Under the pieces are notes generated by a model, which was not told where the DNA came from, made no database searches, and was given only the letters and a program-made list of their open reading frames with translations. Position numbers and translations under genes: made by a program. A stretch of 64,000 nt of DNA, taken from NCBI GenBank assembly GCA_041156125.1, contig JBEVTI010000029.1:7207-71206 (forward strand), read 5' to 3'. This stretch comes from Paraktedonobacter carboxidivorans. Its GTDB lineage: Bacteria > Chloroflexota > Ktedonobacteria > Ktedonobacterales > Ktedonobacteraceae. Below are positions 7,566 to 16,276 of this stretch, one piece after another; within the stretch, counting starts at the first letter, position 1, and every line of letters starts with the position of its first letter.

Positions 7566-8696
7566 ATGGTCAAGCAGGAATATGTGGCGCTTTTGCGCCA
7601 GGGGGTCGAGCACTGGAATCAGTGGCGTCAGGAGCAACCAGACGTGCAGCCAGATCTGCGGGAGGCCGATCTACGCGGTCTTCTGCTGCGCGGCGTGGAG
7701 CTGCGCCACGTTGATTTAAGCGAGGCCAATTTGAGCGAGCTTGATCTGAGAGATGCTCGCCTGGATGGAGCAGTGTTGCGCCGGGCTGACTTGAGTAACG
7801 CCAATTTAAGGGAGGCCAGCTTGCGGGGCGCAACCCTGCGCCGGGCCTTTTGCAATGGGGTCGATCTGAGTGGAGCCGATTTAAGCAAGGCTGACCTGTA
7901 CCTTGCTCAACTCAGCGCAGCCCATTTGCATAAGACCAATCTTACCGCAGCTGACTTGAGCTTCGCCGACCTGGACGGGTCCTGGCTCCATGAGGCCAAC
8001 CTGAGCTTTGCCGATCTGACCGAGACCAGCTTGCGTGGAGCCGATCTGCGGGGCGCAAGCATCGGGTCAACCATTTTTGCCCACCTGGATTTGCGCGAGG
8101 TGATTGGCCTGGTTGAAATCAAGCATCTCAGCTCTTCGCGCGTCGAGCTACATAGCGTGCGGCTGCCCGGAGACGGTAGCACGCTCGACTTCCTGCGCGG
8201 CGTGGGCATCCCCGATGCATGGATCGAATTTTATCAGGCCTCAACGACATATCCTATCCACTATCACTCGTGCTTTATCTGCCATGCCCACCAGGACGAG
8301 CCACTGGCCAGGCGTCTACATACTGATCTGCAAAATCATGGCGTGCGCTGCTGGTTAGCGCTGGAGAATTTGAAGATAGGCGAAAAAATCCATAACAGAA
8401 TCTATGAGGAGATTCACGTGCAGGAGAAGTTGCTGCTCCTGCTGTCTAAGCACGCGCTTGAGAGCAGTTGGGTTGAAGATGAGGTTGAAATAGTCTTTGT
8501 CAGGGAACGCGAGGAGAGTCGCGAGGTGCTTTTTCCGGTGCGCCTGGATGACGAAGTAATGCAGACAAGCCGGGTATGGGCAAAGAGAATGCGTCAGACG
8601 CGTCAGATTGGCGATTTTACGCACTGGTCTGAACAAAAAGCCTATCAGGTGGCCTTTCAGCGCTTATTGCAAGATTTGCAAAAAGAGAACGACTAG
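7566..8696 (+). CDS. Pentapeptide-repeat protein with C-terminal TIR domain
   Basis: Residues 31-178 form a run of A(D/N)LXX pentapeptides, a right-handed quadrilateral beta-helix used for protein binding or DNA mimicry. Residues 232-372 are a TIR domain: SCFICHAHQDE strand, BB-loop region LENLKIGEKI, and SSWVEDE, where Glu306 four residues after Trp302 is in the place of the catalytic NADase glutamate. TIR domains act as NAD hydrolases or cyclases in many defence systems. The gene begins 87 bp after cas6 on the same strand, has AGAGGA before its ATG, and no terminator is seen between them, so co-transcription is likely. It may be an effector of the CRISPR locus. It could also be independent, since such fusions occur alone in related genomes. 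Confidence 0.88.
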   Translation: MVKQEYVALLRQGVEHWNQWRQEQPDVQPDLREADLRGLLLRGVELRHVDLSEANLSELDLRDARLDGAVLRRADLSNANLREASLRGATLRRAFCNGVDLSGADLSKADLYLAQLSAAHLHKTNLTAADLSFADLDGSWLHEANLSFADLTETSLRGADLRGASIGSTIFAHLDLREVIGLVEIKHLSSSRVELHSVRLPGDGSTLDFLRGVGIPDAWIEFYQASTTYPIHYHSCFICHAHQDEPLARRLHTDLQNHGVRCWLALENLKIGEKIHNRIYEEIHVQEKLLLLLSKHALESSWVEDEVEIVFVREREESREVLFPVRLDDEVMQTSRVWAKRMRQTRQIGDFTHWSEQKAYQVAFQRLLQDLQKEND

Positions 8697-8823
8697 CCTC
8701 TGCTGGCATGCGCCCATACAATTTTCAGGACCAGTGAGGCAAGCAAGACAACCAGTAAACCAGGCACCGAGCCATCGTCCTGTAGCTTTTGCGCAAGAGC
8801 TGCTTCTCTGGCTCAAGGACAGG

Positions 8824-9216
8824 TTAATTGCTGTCCACCTTCTCCATCAGCAATTCATTGCCTTGCTTATCATAACAAGCAAACGTCATGTTATGCGTAT
8901 CCACTGACCATTTTTCAACGCCGCTATCCGCCAGCCCTTTGGACATTTCCAGATAGCTTGTTTTGCCCTGGTTATGAAGCTCAAGATGCTCTTGAGCTTT
9001 TGCGCTATCGCTTACATCACTAATAGTGAGTATGTCGTGGACGGAAGGCGAGACAACCTTGTACCCATCCTTGCCAAAAAATTCCGTATGTCCGTCAGCA
9101 AGGTATGAAGCATATTTTTCAACACCTGAGGCCTGAAGCGCTCGCACGTACTGGGAGAAACCCTGCATGGTGCCGAGCTGATTATGTATCTCGTTGAGTT
9201 GTTCGAGTGTAAACAT
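8824..9216 (-). CDS. DUF1398 family (YbcV-like) protein
   Basis: A 130-residue soluble protein with the DUF1398 pattern: MFTLEQLNEIHNQLGTMQGF start, KYASYLADGHTEFFGKDGYK in the middle, and EKWSVDTHNMTFACYDKQGNEL at the end. The function of the family, which includes Escherichia coli YbcV, is unknown; it is widespread in diverse bacteria and sometimes phage-associated. The gene is monocistronic, convergent with the CRISPR/TIR operon and divergent from the following kinase gene. The start has little Shine-Dalgarno match. Family recognition is confident, function is not. Confidence 0.82.
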   Translation of the reverse strand: MFTLEQLNEIHNQLGTMQGFSQYVRALQASGVEKYASYLADGHTEFFGKDGYKVVSPSVHDILTISDVSDSAKAQEHLELHNQGKTSYLEMSKGLADSGVEKWSVDTHNMTFACYDKQGNELLMEKVDSN

Positions 9217-9345
9217 AGAAGTATTCTACCAGGAATTGCGCATTGAGACCAGAAGTGGTAAAAATGAGAGCAGAGAAAGTTTTGCCAATCAGGTCGAGAG
9301 AATAAGAGAGCTTTAGGCTCCGCAAGCAGGAAGGGAGCAGGAACA

Positions 9346-11202
9346 ATGCCCGATCGTGTGGGACAGCAGTTTGGCAGCTATCGCCTGCTGCGCTTGCTTG
9401 GGCGCGGCGGTTTTGCCGAAGTCTATTTGGGTCAGCATGTGCGTTTATCCTCGCAGAAAGCCGCGCTCAAAATTCTCTCGACGCAGTTGAACGACGAGGA
9501 TATCCAGTCCTTTGAACGGGAAGCCGAAACCATCGCCTCGCTCGTTCACCCGCATATTGTGCGCGTGCTGGATTTTGATAGCAACGAGGGTCAGCCTTTT
9601 CTCGTCATGGATTACGCTCCCAACGGCTCTCTGCGCCAGCGCCACCGCTCAGGCGAGCAGCTATCCTGGCCTGTTGTGCTCTCCTACATTCAGCAAATTG
9701 CCGATGGATTGCACTATGCTCATGAACATAAAATTATTCATCGCGATATCAAGCCCGATAATATGTTAATTGGTGCCAGGGACGAGATCGTAGTCAGCGA
9801 CTTTGGCATCGCCACTATCGCGCACAGCACCACCTCGCAGAGCGCGCAGGCAGCGATTGGCACTATTCCCTATATGGCTCCTGAACAGATGCAAGAGCAT
9901 CCGCGACCCGCCAGCGATCAATATGCCCTGGCCATTACCGTCTATGAATGGTTAGCGGGAACCCGCCCTTTTGCAGGCACATTTACCGAAATAGCCGTCA
10001 AGCACGCCATGGTGCCACCGCCCTCACTGCGCGAGAAAAGGCCAGAGATCTCGCCAGAAGTAGAACAGGTCGTCCTGACCGCGCTAGCCAAAGATCCCAA
10101 AGCGCGCTTTGCCAGCGTGCAGGCCTTCGCGCGAGCCTTAGCAGAAGCGCGCACGGCTCCACAGTTCCCGAGCGCTCAGCCCTCTCAGGCGGACCTGGCG
10201 AGCAGGTCGGGGCTAGCACCAACGCGGCCAGCAGCACGGTTTCTACCAGCAAATCCTCCACCAATGGCACCGGTTGCCAGGTCGCCTCTTCTGCCTGCCA
10301 GTCCAGGCCCAAGGGGCATAACCATCAATGACCAGCGTTCGAGTGCGGTCAACAGTGTCGCGTGGTCGCCCGACAGCACACGCGTCGTGGTGGCTTCTAA
10401 TGATGGTATAGTGCGGGTACGGGATGCTAACGATGGCTGGACTGCTTTGCTGTATCGAGGGCACGCGGATGTCATGGACAGTGGTGTCAACAGCGTCGAG
10501 TGGTCGCCCGATGGCAGTTGCATCGCCTCCGCCTCCGACGACAAATCGATCCAGGTATGGAGAGCTCACGATGGCGCGCAGCTTATGACCTACCACAAAC
10601 ACAGCGCTCGCGTCTGGTGTGCGGCATGGTCTCCTGGAGGACAATGGCTGGCCTCAGCCTCCGCTGACGAGACCGTCCAGGTCTGGGATGCCCTGGATGG
10701 ACGCAGAGCCTTCAAGTACACGCGCCACGCGGGCCCGGTCTACAGCCTGGCATGGTCGCCCGATAGTCGATGGCTGACCTCCGCCTCCGCTGATCGCACC
10801 GTTCAGATATGGAATCCAATGGATGGGCGCAGAGCACTCCATTTAGTTCATGCGCAGCCAATCATCAGCGTCGCCTGGTCTCCCAATGGCCGCTGGCTGG
10901 CCTCAGCCGCCGATGACCACACTATCTCTATATGGGATGTAACAAATAATGGGATGCGAATTTACACCTACCAGAGGCATACAAAGCCCATCGAGAGTAT
11001 CGCGTGGTCCCCTGACAGTCAATGGCTGGCCTCAGCCTCCGACGACTGCACCGTCCATATCTGGCACGCGCTGAGCGGGCAGCGTACCTGCACCTATCAA
11101 GAGCACAAAAGCGCAGTCAACAGCGTCGCGTGGTCCCCCGATGGCCAGCGCCTCGTCTCGGCCTCCGCGGATGGAGCAGTACACATATGGCAGGCATGCT
11201 AA
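9346..11202 (+). CDS. Serine/threonine protein kinase with seven-bladed WD40 propeller
   Basis: Residues 11-270 form a Hanks-type kinase: LGRGGFAEVYLG glycine loop, Lys42 in AALKIL, HRDIKPDN catalytic loop, DFGIA, and a MAPEQ substrate loop, so it should be active. A Pro/Ala-rich linker follows (about 275-325), then seven WD40 repeats (each with VAWSPD and SASADxTVQVW-like ends), enough to close one propeller. No transmembrane helix is present, unlike many kinases of this class, so the protein is probably cytoplasmic, with the propeller recruiting partners. The ATG has AGGAAGGGAG upstream. Repeats 3-7 are very alike, a sign of recent internal duplication. The minus-strand gene downstream is a damaged kinase of a different type. 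Confidence 0.93.
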   Translation: MPDRVGQQFGSYRLLRLLGRGGFAEVYLGQHVRLSSQKAALKILSTQLNDEDIQSFEREAETIASLVHPHIVRVLDFDSNEGQPFLVMDYAPNGSLRQRHRSGEQLSWPVVLSYIQQIADGLHYAHEHKIIHRDIKPDNMLIGARDEIVVSDFGIATIAHSTTSQSAQAAIGTIPYMAPEQMQEHPRPASDQYALAITVYEWLAGTRPFAGTFTEIAVKHAMVPPPSLREKRPEISPEVEQVVLTALAKDPKARFASVQAFARALAEARTAPQFPSAQPSQADLASRSGLAPTRPAARFLPANPPPMAPVARSPLLPASPGPRGITINDQRSSAVNSVAWSPDSTRVVVASNDGIVRVRDANDGWTALLYRGHADVMDSGVNSVEWSPDGSCIASASDDKSIQVWRAHDGAQLMTYHKHSARVWCAAWSPGGQWLASASADETVQVWDALDGRRAFKYTRHAGPVYSLAWSPDSRWLTSASADRTVQIWNPMDGRRALHLVHAQPIISVAWSPNGRWLASAADDHTISIWDVTNNGMRIYTYQRHTKPIESIAWSPDSQWLASASDDCTVHIWHALSGQRTCTYQEHKSAVNSVAWSPDGQRLVSASADGAVHIWQAC

Positions 11203-11230
11203 GCCAACAGGAAGTCACGTAATTGATGCA

Positions 11231-12287
11231 TCAGGACGAGGTGAGGATCGTGCCATCTGCCCCTACAGCCACAAACCGCGAACCTGACCAGGCTACCCCG
11301 CTAAGGTCGTGCGAGGTGTTGGAGCTTTGGGCCGTCCAGGCTCTCCCATCAGGCGAGGTGAGGATCGTGCCATAGTATTCCACGACCACAAACTGCCAAC
11401 CTGACCAGGCTACCCCAACAAAGTCTCCCATGAAGCCAGAGTTTTGGGGCGTCCACGTGCTTCCATCAGGCGAGGTCAAGATCGTGCCATCAGCCCCCAC
11501 AGCCACAAACTGCGAACCCGACCAGGCTACCCCAGAAAGGTCTCGCGAAGTGCCAGAGCTTTGGGCATGCCATGTTTGACCAGGAGTGCTTGTTGTTGCT
11601 TGCCTCTGGTAAATTACTCCCCCAATGATACTGGCGAGAACGAGCAAGATAAGGACAGCCACTATGCTAAATGCTCTTGCGCGTGAACAAGGAGTGCTTC
11701 CTGTTCCAGACACAGAAGGTGCAGGCCATTTGTATGGGGCAGGCGGTAGCGATTTAGACAATGCCGAAATCGGCCAGCAAGAGATCTGGCAAGTCCTGAT
11801 CAGAGCAGGCGCGCAGCAAAAAATTCGCCGGTTTCACGTCCTGGTGAATCAGTCCATGCTCGTGTGCGTGCTGTAATGCCTGGGCAGCCTGTTTCACAAA
11901 AGAGGCCGCTTCCTCCCAGTTCAAGGGCTGGGTTGCTTCCCGTTTGGGCAGCCAGTTCGCCAGTGAGCCTTCTGGCCGGAAAGGCATCACCATGTAGGTC
12001 AGTATGGTTTCCTCGACGCGCGCTTCGCCAAAATCGTAGAGGGGTAAAATGCCGGGATGATCGAGTCTGGTGATCGCCTGCATCTCGCGCCGGAATAGCC
12101 GTTCAGCATCCTGCGTTGCCGCTTGATCCGGGTAGGGATCGACCTCAGCGCGGATCATTTTAATCGCCACCTGCCGCGTGATGCCCATCCGTTCATCCTC
12201 TGCCAGATACACGTCTCCCATTCCGCCACCACCAATGCGACGGATCAGGCGATAGAAGCCAAGCTGCCCATTGGGAAAAGGAAACAT
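11231..12287 (-). pseudogene. Broken membrane kinase: N-lobe and hinge joined out of frame to TM/repeat domain
   Basis: The 5' part (12287-11754) encodes a Hanks kinase with IGGGGMGDVYLA, AIKM and HQDVKPAN, then stops right after DFGIV. The next frame (TTG at 11761 to 11231) encodes a Pro/Ser linker, a transmembrane helix (SIVAVLILLVLASIIGGVIY) and three ~40-residue repeats with W(S/T)xQ(N/S)S...GVAWSG..FVAVG..GTILTS, a BNR/photosystem-II-stability-factor-like pattern. The activation loop and C-lobe (about 120 residues) are missing. The simplest reading is that a deletion plus frameshift split one membrane receptor kinase, leaving two short frames overlapping by eight bases. HQD in place of HRD also marks it as atypical. 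Two independent small genes are possible but unlikely. Confidence 0.7.
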
Positions 12288-12450
12288 CTCTACACCTCAC
12301 AAGATGCTACAGCAAAGACAGAGACAAAGAAAGCTCTTTTCAAAGAGAAGCCCAAATATAAGTATACTATAGCATATCTTTTTCAATATGTGCAGAGAAA
12401 TGCAGTTTTAAAATAGAGGATGCGCAGACAAGTATATCTCTTGCCTGCGT

Positions 12451-12469
12451 CTATATCGATATGATATAG
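12451..12469. promoter_or_regulatory. Inverted-repeat operator upstream of padR
   Basis: CTATATC-GATAT-GATATAG is a perfect 7-bp inverted repeat with a 5-bp centre, ending 15 bp before the padR ATG. PadR regulators bind such AT-rich dyads and usually repress their own operon, so autoregulation is inferred. It overlaps a possible -10 sequence (TATGAT). Confidence 0.55.
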
Positions 12470-12484
12470 ACAGTGGAGAAGGAA

Positions 12485-13126
12485 ATGTCCGACTACAGCA
12501 GCGAGCAGTTGCCGGAAACGTCCCCTGGCCAGAGCCGCAAAGCGGGAGGTCGGCAGCCCAATCCGGTCTACGAGCTTTTCGTGCTCGGAGAACTGATGGT
12601 GCAGCCCTTGCATGGGTATGTGCTGCATGAAATTGTCAACAAGATTCTAGGGCCGTTTCATCGGCTCGGTTGGGGAACCATCTACCCACTTATTCGCAGG
12701 CTTGAGCAGGAGGGCTTCATCACCTCCCAGGAGCAGAAGCGCGAGCAGGGCCGGCTCCAGGTTGAGCGTGGACCGTCGCGCAAGGTCTATTCTCTGACTG
12801 AGAAGGGTCAGGCGCGTTTTTTTGTGCTTATGCTAGATCCGGGCGACTACACTCCCGATTATCCCGATTTGTTTGCCATGAAATTTACCAAATTTGGCTA
12901 CCTGACTCACACACAACAGCTTGCTATTCTGGAGCACTATCGCGCATTCCTGCTTACCTTGCGGGACCACTATGCCACGGTCGGCGACCAGGTGCGGCAG
13001 CATCCAGAGGTCACTGAGATCGAACGCCCCTATATTGTGCGTCTGGTTGAGGATCGCGTGGGAACTTTAGAACAGGAACTGCGCTGGCTCGCCAGCCAGA
13101 TTGCAGATATTGCCAAGCAACTCTAA
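12485..13126 (+). CDS. PadR family transcriptional regulator
   Basis: A 213-residue winged-helix repressor. Residues 25-110 form the PadR DNA-binding domain: YELFVLGELMVQPLHGYVLHE, then GWGTIYPLIRRLEQEGFI (recognition helix), a wing rich in Glu/Gln/Arg, and SRKVYSLTEKGQ. The C-terminal half is helical (dimerisation, PF10400-like). The ATG at 12485 is favoured over GTG at 12473 because GGAGAAGG lies six bases before it. A perfect dyad sits just upstream. The DUF998 membrane gene follows 43 bp later, so the pair is probably an autoregulated operon, in which PadR controls its membrane-protein neighbour. Confidence 0.9.
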   Translation: MSDYSSEQLPETSPGQSRKAGGRQPNPVYELFVLGELMVQPLHGYVLHEIVNKILGPFHRLGWGTIYPLIRRLEQEGFITSQEQKREQGRLQVERGPSRKVYSLTEKGQARFFVLMLDPGDYTPDYPDLFAMKFTKFGYLTHTQQLAILEHYRAFLLTLRDHYATVGDQVRQHPEVTEIERPYIVRLVEDRVGTLEQELRWLASQIADIAKQL

Positions 13127-13169
13127 CCCTGCCTGAAAGAAACAAGGAGATATAAGGAGATATTACATA

Positions 13170-13904
13170 ATGGCCATAGAAAAGCATCAGAGCATAAACC
13201 AGCACTTGATCACCAGGTTCCTGCTTGCTAGCGGGGCCATTGGCCCGTTCCTCTTTATCGTCGTCTTCCTGATCGAGGGTGTGACGCGCCCCAACTATAG
13301 TGCGTGGCGCAATTTTGTTAGCGACCTGAGTATAGGCCAGCAGGGCTGGGAGCAAATCTGCAACTTTCTCGTCTGTGGAGCGCTCATGCTCTGCTTCGCG
13401 CTCGGGCTGCGCCGTGTTTTTCGCTCAGGCAAGGCCTCCCTCTGGGGACCAATCCTCTTCGCCCTCTTCGGCCTGGGTCTTATCGTAGTAGGGCTTTTCG
13501 TGACCGATCCGCTCAACGGTCCTCAGACGCTACATGGAGCGGTCCACAACTATGTCACCCCCCTTGTTTTCATCTTGGTGGTCGCGGCCAGTTTTGTGAT
13601 GGCGCGGCGCTTCGCGGGCGATCCCAACTGGCGAGGCTGGGCGCTCTACTCCATCATCGCGGGCGTGCTGGTGGCTGTCTTCTTTGTCGCCACAAATCTT
13701 GCCCTGCTTCTCGATCAGAACGGCACCCTGCATGGCGCCCCGCTTGGTCTGTTGCAGCGCTGCGCAATCATCATTGGCTGGAGTTGGATCGCGCTCTTTG
13801 CATCTCGGCTACTGAGCATTACGGCCTCGTCGGCGTTCATGCTCCGTAATGCCGAGAGAGAAGAGGCGCGAAGCCTATCTCAGCAGGCAAAAATAGCCGA
13901 GTGA
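13170..13904 (+). CDS. DUF998 family integral membrane protein
   Basis: A 244-residue membrane protein with six likely helices (FLLASGAIGPFLFIVVFLIEG, FLVCGALMLCFALGL, GPILFALFGLGLIVVGLFV, VTPLVFILVVAASFVMARR, LYSIIAGVLVAVFFVATNL and a last one near residue 205). The sequence PNYSAWRNFVSDLSIG after helix 1 and FVTDP after helix 3 are typical of DUF998. Function is unknown, and members often accompany PadR or TetR regulators. Start has AAGGAGATATT upstream. Transcription probably ends at the long palindrome that begins four bases after the stop codon. Confidence 0.85.
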   Translation: MAIEKHQSINQHLITRFLLASGAIGPFLFIVVFLIEGVTRPNYSAWRNFVSDLSIGQQGWEQICNFLVCGALMLCFALGLRRVFRSGKASLWGPILFALFGLGLIVVGLFVTDPLNGPQTLHGAVHNYVTPLVFILVVAASFVMARRFAGDPNWRGWALYSIIAGVLVAVFFVATNLALLLDQNGTLHGAPLGLLQRCAIIIGWSWIALFASRLLSITASSAFMLRNAEREEARSLSQQAKIAE

Positions 13905-13907
13905 TTG

Positions 13908-13970
13908 CTTTAAAGAATGATGCAGGATCAGTCGAGCAGCGCTCGACTGATCCTGCATCATTCTTTAAAG
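13908..13970. terminator. 30-bp perfect hairpin after DUF998 gene
   Basis: Arms 13908-13937 and 13941-13970 are exact reverse complements with a 3-nt loop, beginning four bases after the stop codon. There is no T-run in the plus direction, so termination would depend on the very stable stem. One of several long intergenic palindromes in the window. Confidence 0.7.
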
Positions 13971-14074
13971 CTGCGCCGCCGCAGGCGGCGAGATGCTTCT
14001 CGCCATGATCGGTGATATGATAGCAGGTAGATAGACGCTTGCGATGAAAACAGCTTCAAAGGAGAAATAGCCTT

Positions 14075-15127
14075 ATGTCTCAAATCAAAGGGCCAGCGCT
14101 CTTTCTGGCGCAGTTCGCCCAGGACATTGCCCCCTATAATACACTGGAAAATATCACTCGTTGGGCTGGAGAACTGGGCTTTGTCGGTGTGCAATTGCCC
14201 GCCAACGATCCACGACTGATCGATCTCGACAGGGCAGCAGAGTCAAAGCAGTACTGCGACGATCTCAAGGGCCAGTGTAACGGGCTGGAGGTGACAGAAC
14301 TGGCCACCCATCTCTTGGGACAACTGGTGGCAGTCCATCCGGCTTACGATGTCTTGTTTGACTCTTTCGCGCCAGAGGCCCTACGCGGGCATCCCAAAGA
14401 GCGCGCAGCGTGGGCAGTGAGCGAGATGATCAAAGCCATCAAGGCAGCGAGCAATCTGGGCTTGAGCGCGATGCCGACCTTCTCCGGCGCGCTGCTCTGG
14501 CAGACCATGTATCCCTGGCCGCAGCGGCCCGCTGGTCTGGTTGAACTGGGTTTTCAGGAACTGGCAAAGCGCTGGGAGCCGATCCTGCGGGTCGCCGACG
14601 AATATGGCATCGACCTGGCCTACGAAATTCATCCGGGTGAAGATCTACACGACGGCGTAACATTCGAGCGTTTCCTCGCAGCCACCGGCAATCATCCGCG
14701 CGTGCATATCCTGTACGATCCTTCGCACTTTATCCTGCAGCACCTTGATTACATCGGCTACCTGGATTACTATAAAGAGCATATCAAAGCCTTCCATGTC
14801 AAAGACGCCGAATACCATGCCTCGCCGCGTTCGGGTGTCTACGGGGGCTATCAAGATTGGCAGGATCGGCCAGGCCGTTTTCGCAGCACAGGCGACGGGC
14901 AAGTAGATTTTAAACAGGTCTTCTCCAAGCTCACGCAGAATGGCTTTAAGGGCTGGGCCGTACTGGAGTGGGAGTGCTGTATTAAAGACTCTGTGCAGGG
15001 CGCGCGCGAGGGGGCGGCCTTTATTCGCAGCATGCTGATCGACGTGCCGACGCGGGCCTTCGACGACTTCGCGGGCGGTGTGAGCGATCAGCAGACCAAC
15101 TATCGTATTCTGGGAGTACAAGCATGA
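14075..15127 (+). CDS. Sugar phosphate isomerase/epimerase (xylose-isomerase-like TIM barrel)
   Basis: A 350-residue AP-endonuclease-2-type TIM barrel. Metal-binding positions are visible as EIHPGE (about residue 193), YDPSHF (about 218), HVKDAEY (about 242) and a final VLEWEC strand (about 294). The substrate cannot be read from sequence; homologues isomerise or epimerise sugars or inosose-like ketocyclitols. The ATG has AAGGAG upstream, and the end overlaps the start of the next gene by four bases (ATGA). That gene is a Gfo/Idh/MocA dehydrogenase, so the two probably catalyse successive steps of one sugar or cyclitol pathway, for example oxidation to a keto sugar followed by isomerisation. 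Confidence 0.9.
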   Translation: MSQIKGPALFLAQFAQDIAPYNTLENITRWAGELGFVGVQLPANDPRLIDLDRAAESKQYCDDLKGQCNGLEVTELATHLLGQLVAVHPAYDVLFDSFAPEALRGHPKERAAWAVSEMIKAIKAASNLGLSAMPTFSGALLWQTMYPWPQRPAGLVELGFQELAKRWEPILRVADEYGIDLAYEIHPGEDLHDGVTFERFLAATGNHPRVHILYDPSHFILQHLDYIGYLDYYKEHIKAFHVKDAEYHASPRSGVYGGYQDWQDRPGRFRSTGDGQVDFKQVFSKLTQNGFKGWAVLEWECCIKDSVQGAREGAAFIRSMLIDVPTRAFDDFAGGVSDQQTNYRILGVQA

Positions 15128-16269
15128 CGCAAGATCTGAGTCAGAGAAAACTGCGGGCAGGCATAGTCGGCGGTGGCCAGGGTTCGTTTATTGGCGCCGT
15201 TCATCGCATAGCCGTTGAACTGGATGGCCAGGCCGAGGTTGTGGCGGGCGCGATGTCCACTGATCCCCAGCGCGCTGCAGCCTCGGCGCGCGCCTGGTAC
15301 CTGGAGCGCTCGTATAACAGCTACCAGGAGATGGCCGCGAGCGAAGCCGGGAGGCCCGATGGCATCGATTTTGTCATGGTCACAGTGCCCAATCATCTGC
15401 ACTACCCGGTAGCGCGCGCGTTCCTGGAGCAAGGCATCCATGTCGTCTGCGATAAGCCCATGACCTTTGATCTGGAGCAAGCGCGCGAATTGGTTGAACT
15501 GGTCGAGCAGAAAAAGCTGATTTTCGCGCTGACACATAACTACACCGGCTATCCCGCCGTCCAGCATGCTCGCCAGTTGGTGCGCGCTGGGACCATCGGT
15601 ACGATACGCAAAGTGCTGGTGGAATATCTGCAGGACTGGCTGATGGAGCCTGTGGAGAACGCGGGGAATAAGCAGGCGCTCTGGCGCACTGATCCCAGCA
15701 AATCGGGCCTGGGCGGCTCCATTGGCGATATTGGCACGCATGGGGAGAATCTGCTGGAGTTTATCACCGGCCTGAAAATCGCCCGGCTTTGCGCGGACCT
15801 CAGTTCCTTTATTGAGAATCGCCAGTTGGACGATGACGCCAATATCCTGTTGCGCATGGAGAACGGTGGCAAGGGCATTCTCACCTGCTCGCAGATTGCC
15901 GCCGGCGAAGAGAACGCGCTGACCATTCGCGTCTACGGGAGCAAGGCCAGCCTGGAATGGCACCAGATGGAGCCGAATACGCTCATCTTAAAGCAGCCGG
16001 GTCAGCCGCGCCAGCTCCAGCGGGTTGGTCTGCCATACATGAGCAACGAAGCGCAAGCCGCCACGCGCCTGCCTGCCGGCCATCCCGAGGGTTTTCTAGA
16101 GGCCTTCGCGAATGTCTACCGCCTGGCCATCGCCGATGTGCGCCGCTTCAGCGCGGGCGAAACGCTCGTGGGTGGCTATCCTACCGTCTATGATGGCTTG
16201 CGCGGCATGAATTTTATCACCAGGGTCGTCGAGAGTTCACAAAAAGGCAGCGTCTGGGTGGACTTTTAG
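15124..16269 (+). CDS. Gfo/Idh/MocA family NAD(P)-dependent sugar dehydrogenase
   Basis: A 381-residue oxidoreductase. The N-terminal Rossmann fold begins LRAGIVGGGQGSFIG (GxGxxG variant), followed by FVMVTVPNHLHY and the HVVCDKPMTF signature (about residues 106-115) that holds the catalytic Lys. The C-terminal alpha/beta domain includes GGSIGDIGTHGENL with the usual Asp/His pair near residue 205. It is translationally coupled to the isomerase gene upstream. Likely role: reversible oxidation of a sugar or cyclitol hydroxyl using NAD(P). The substrate is unknown. Downstream lies a repetitive fold-back region rather than another gene. Confidence 0.92.
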   Translation: MTQDLSQRKLRAGIVGGGQGSFIGAVHRIAVELDGQAEVVAGAMSTDPQRAAASARAWYLERSYNSYQEMAASEAGRPDGIDFVMVTVPNHLHYPVARAFLEQGIHVVCDKPMTFDLEQARELVELVEQKKLIFALTHNYTGYPAVQHARQLVRAGTIGTIRKVLVEYLQDWLMEPVENAGNKQALWRTDPSKSGLGGSIGDIGTHGENLLEFITGLKIARLCADLSSFIENRQLDDDANILLRMENGGKGILTCSQIAAGEENALTIRVYGSKASLEWHQMEPNTLILKQPGQPRQLQRVGLPYMSNEAQAATRLPAGHPEGFLEAFANVYRLAIADVRRFSAGETLVGGYPTVYDGLRGMNFITRVVESSQKGSVWVDF

Positions 16270-16276
16270 CCCCGTA

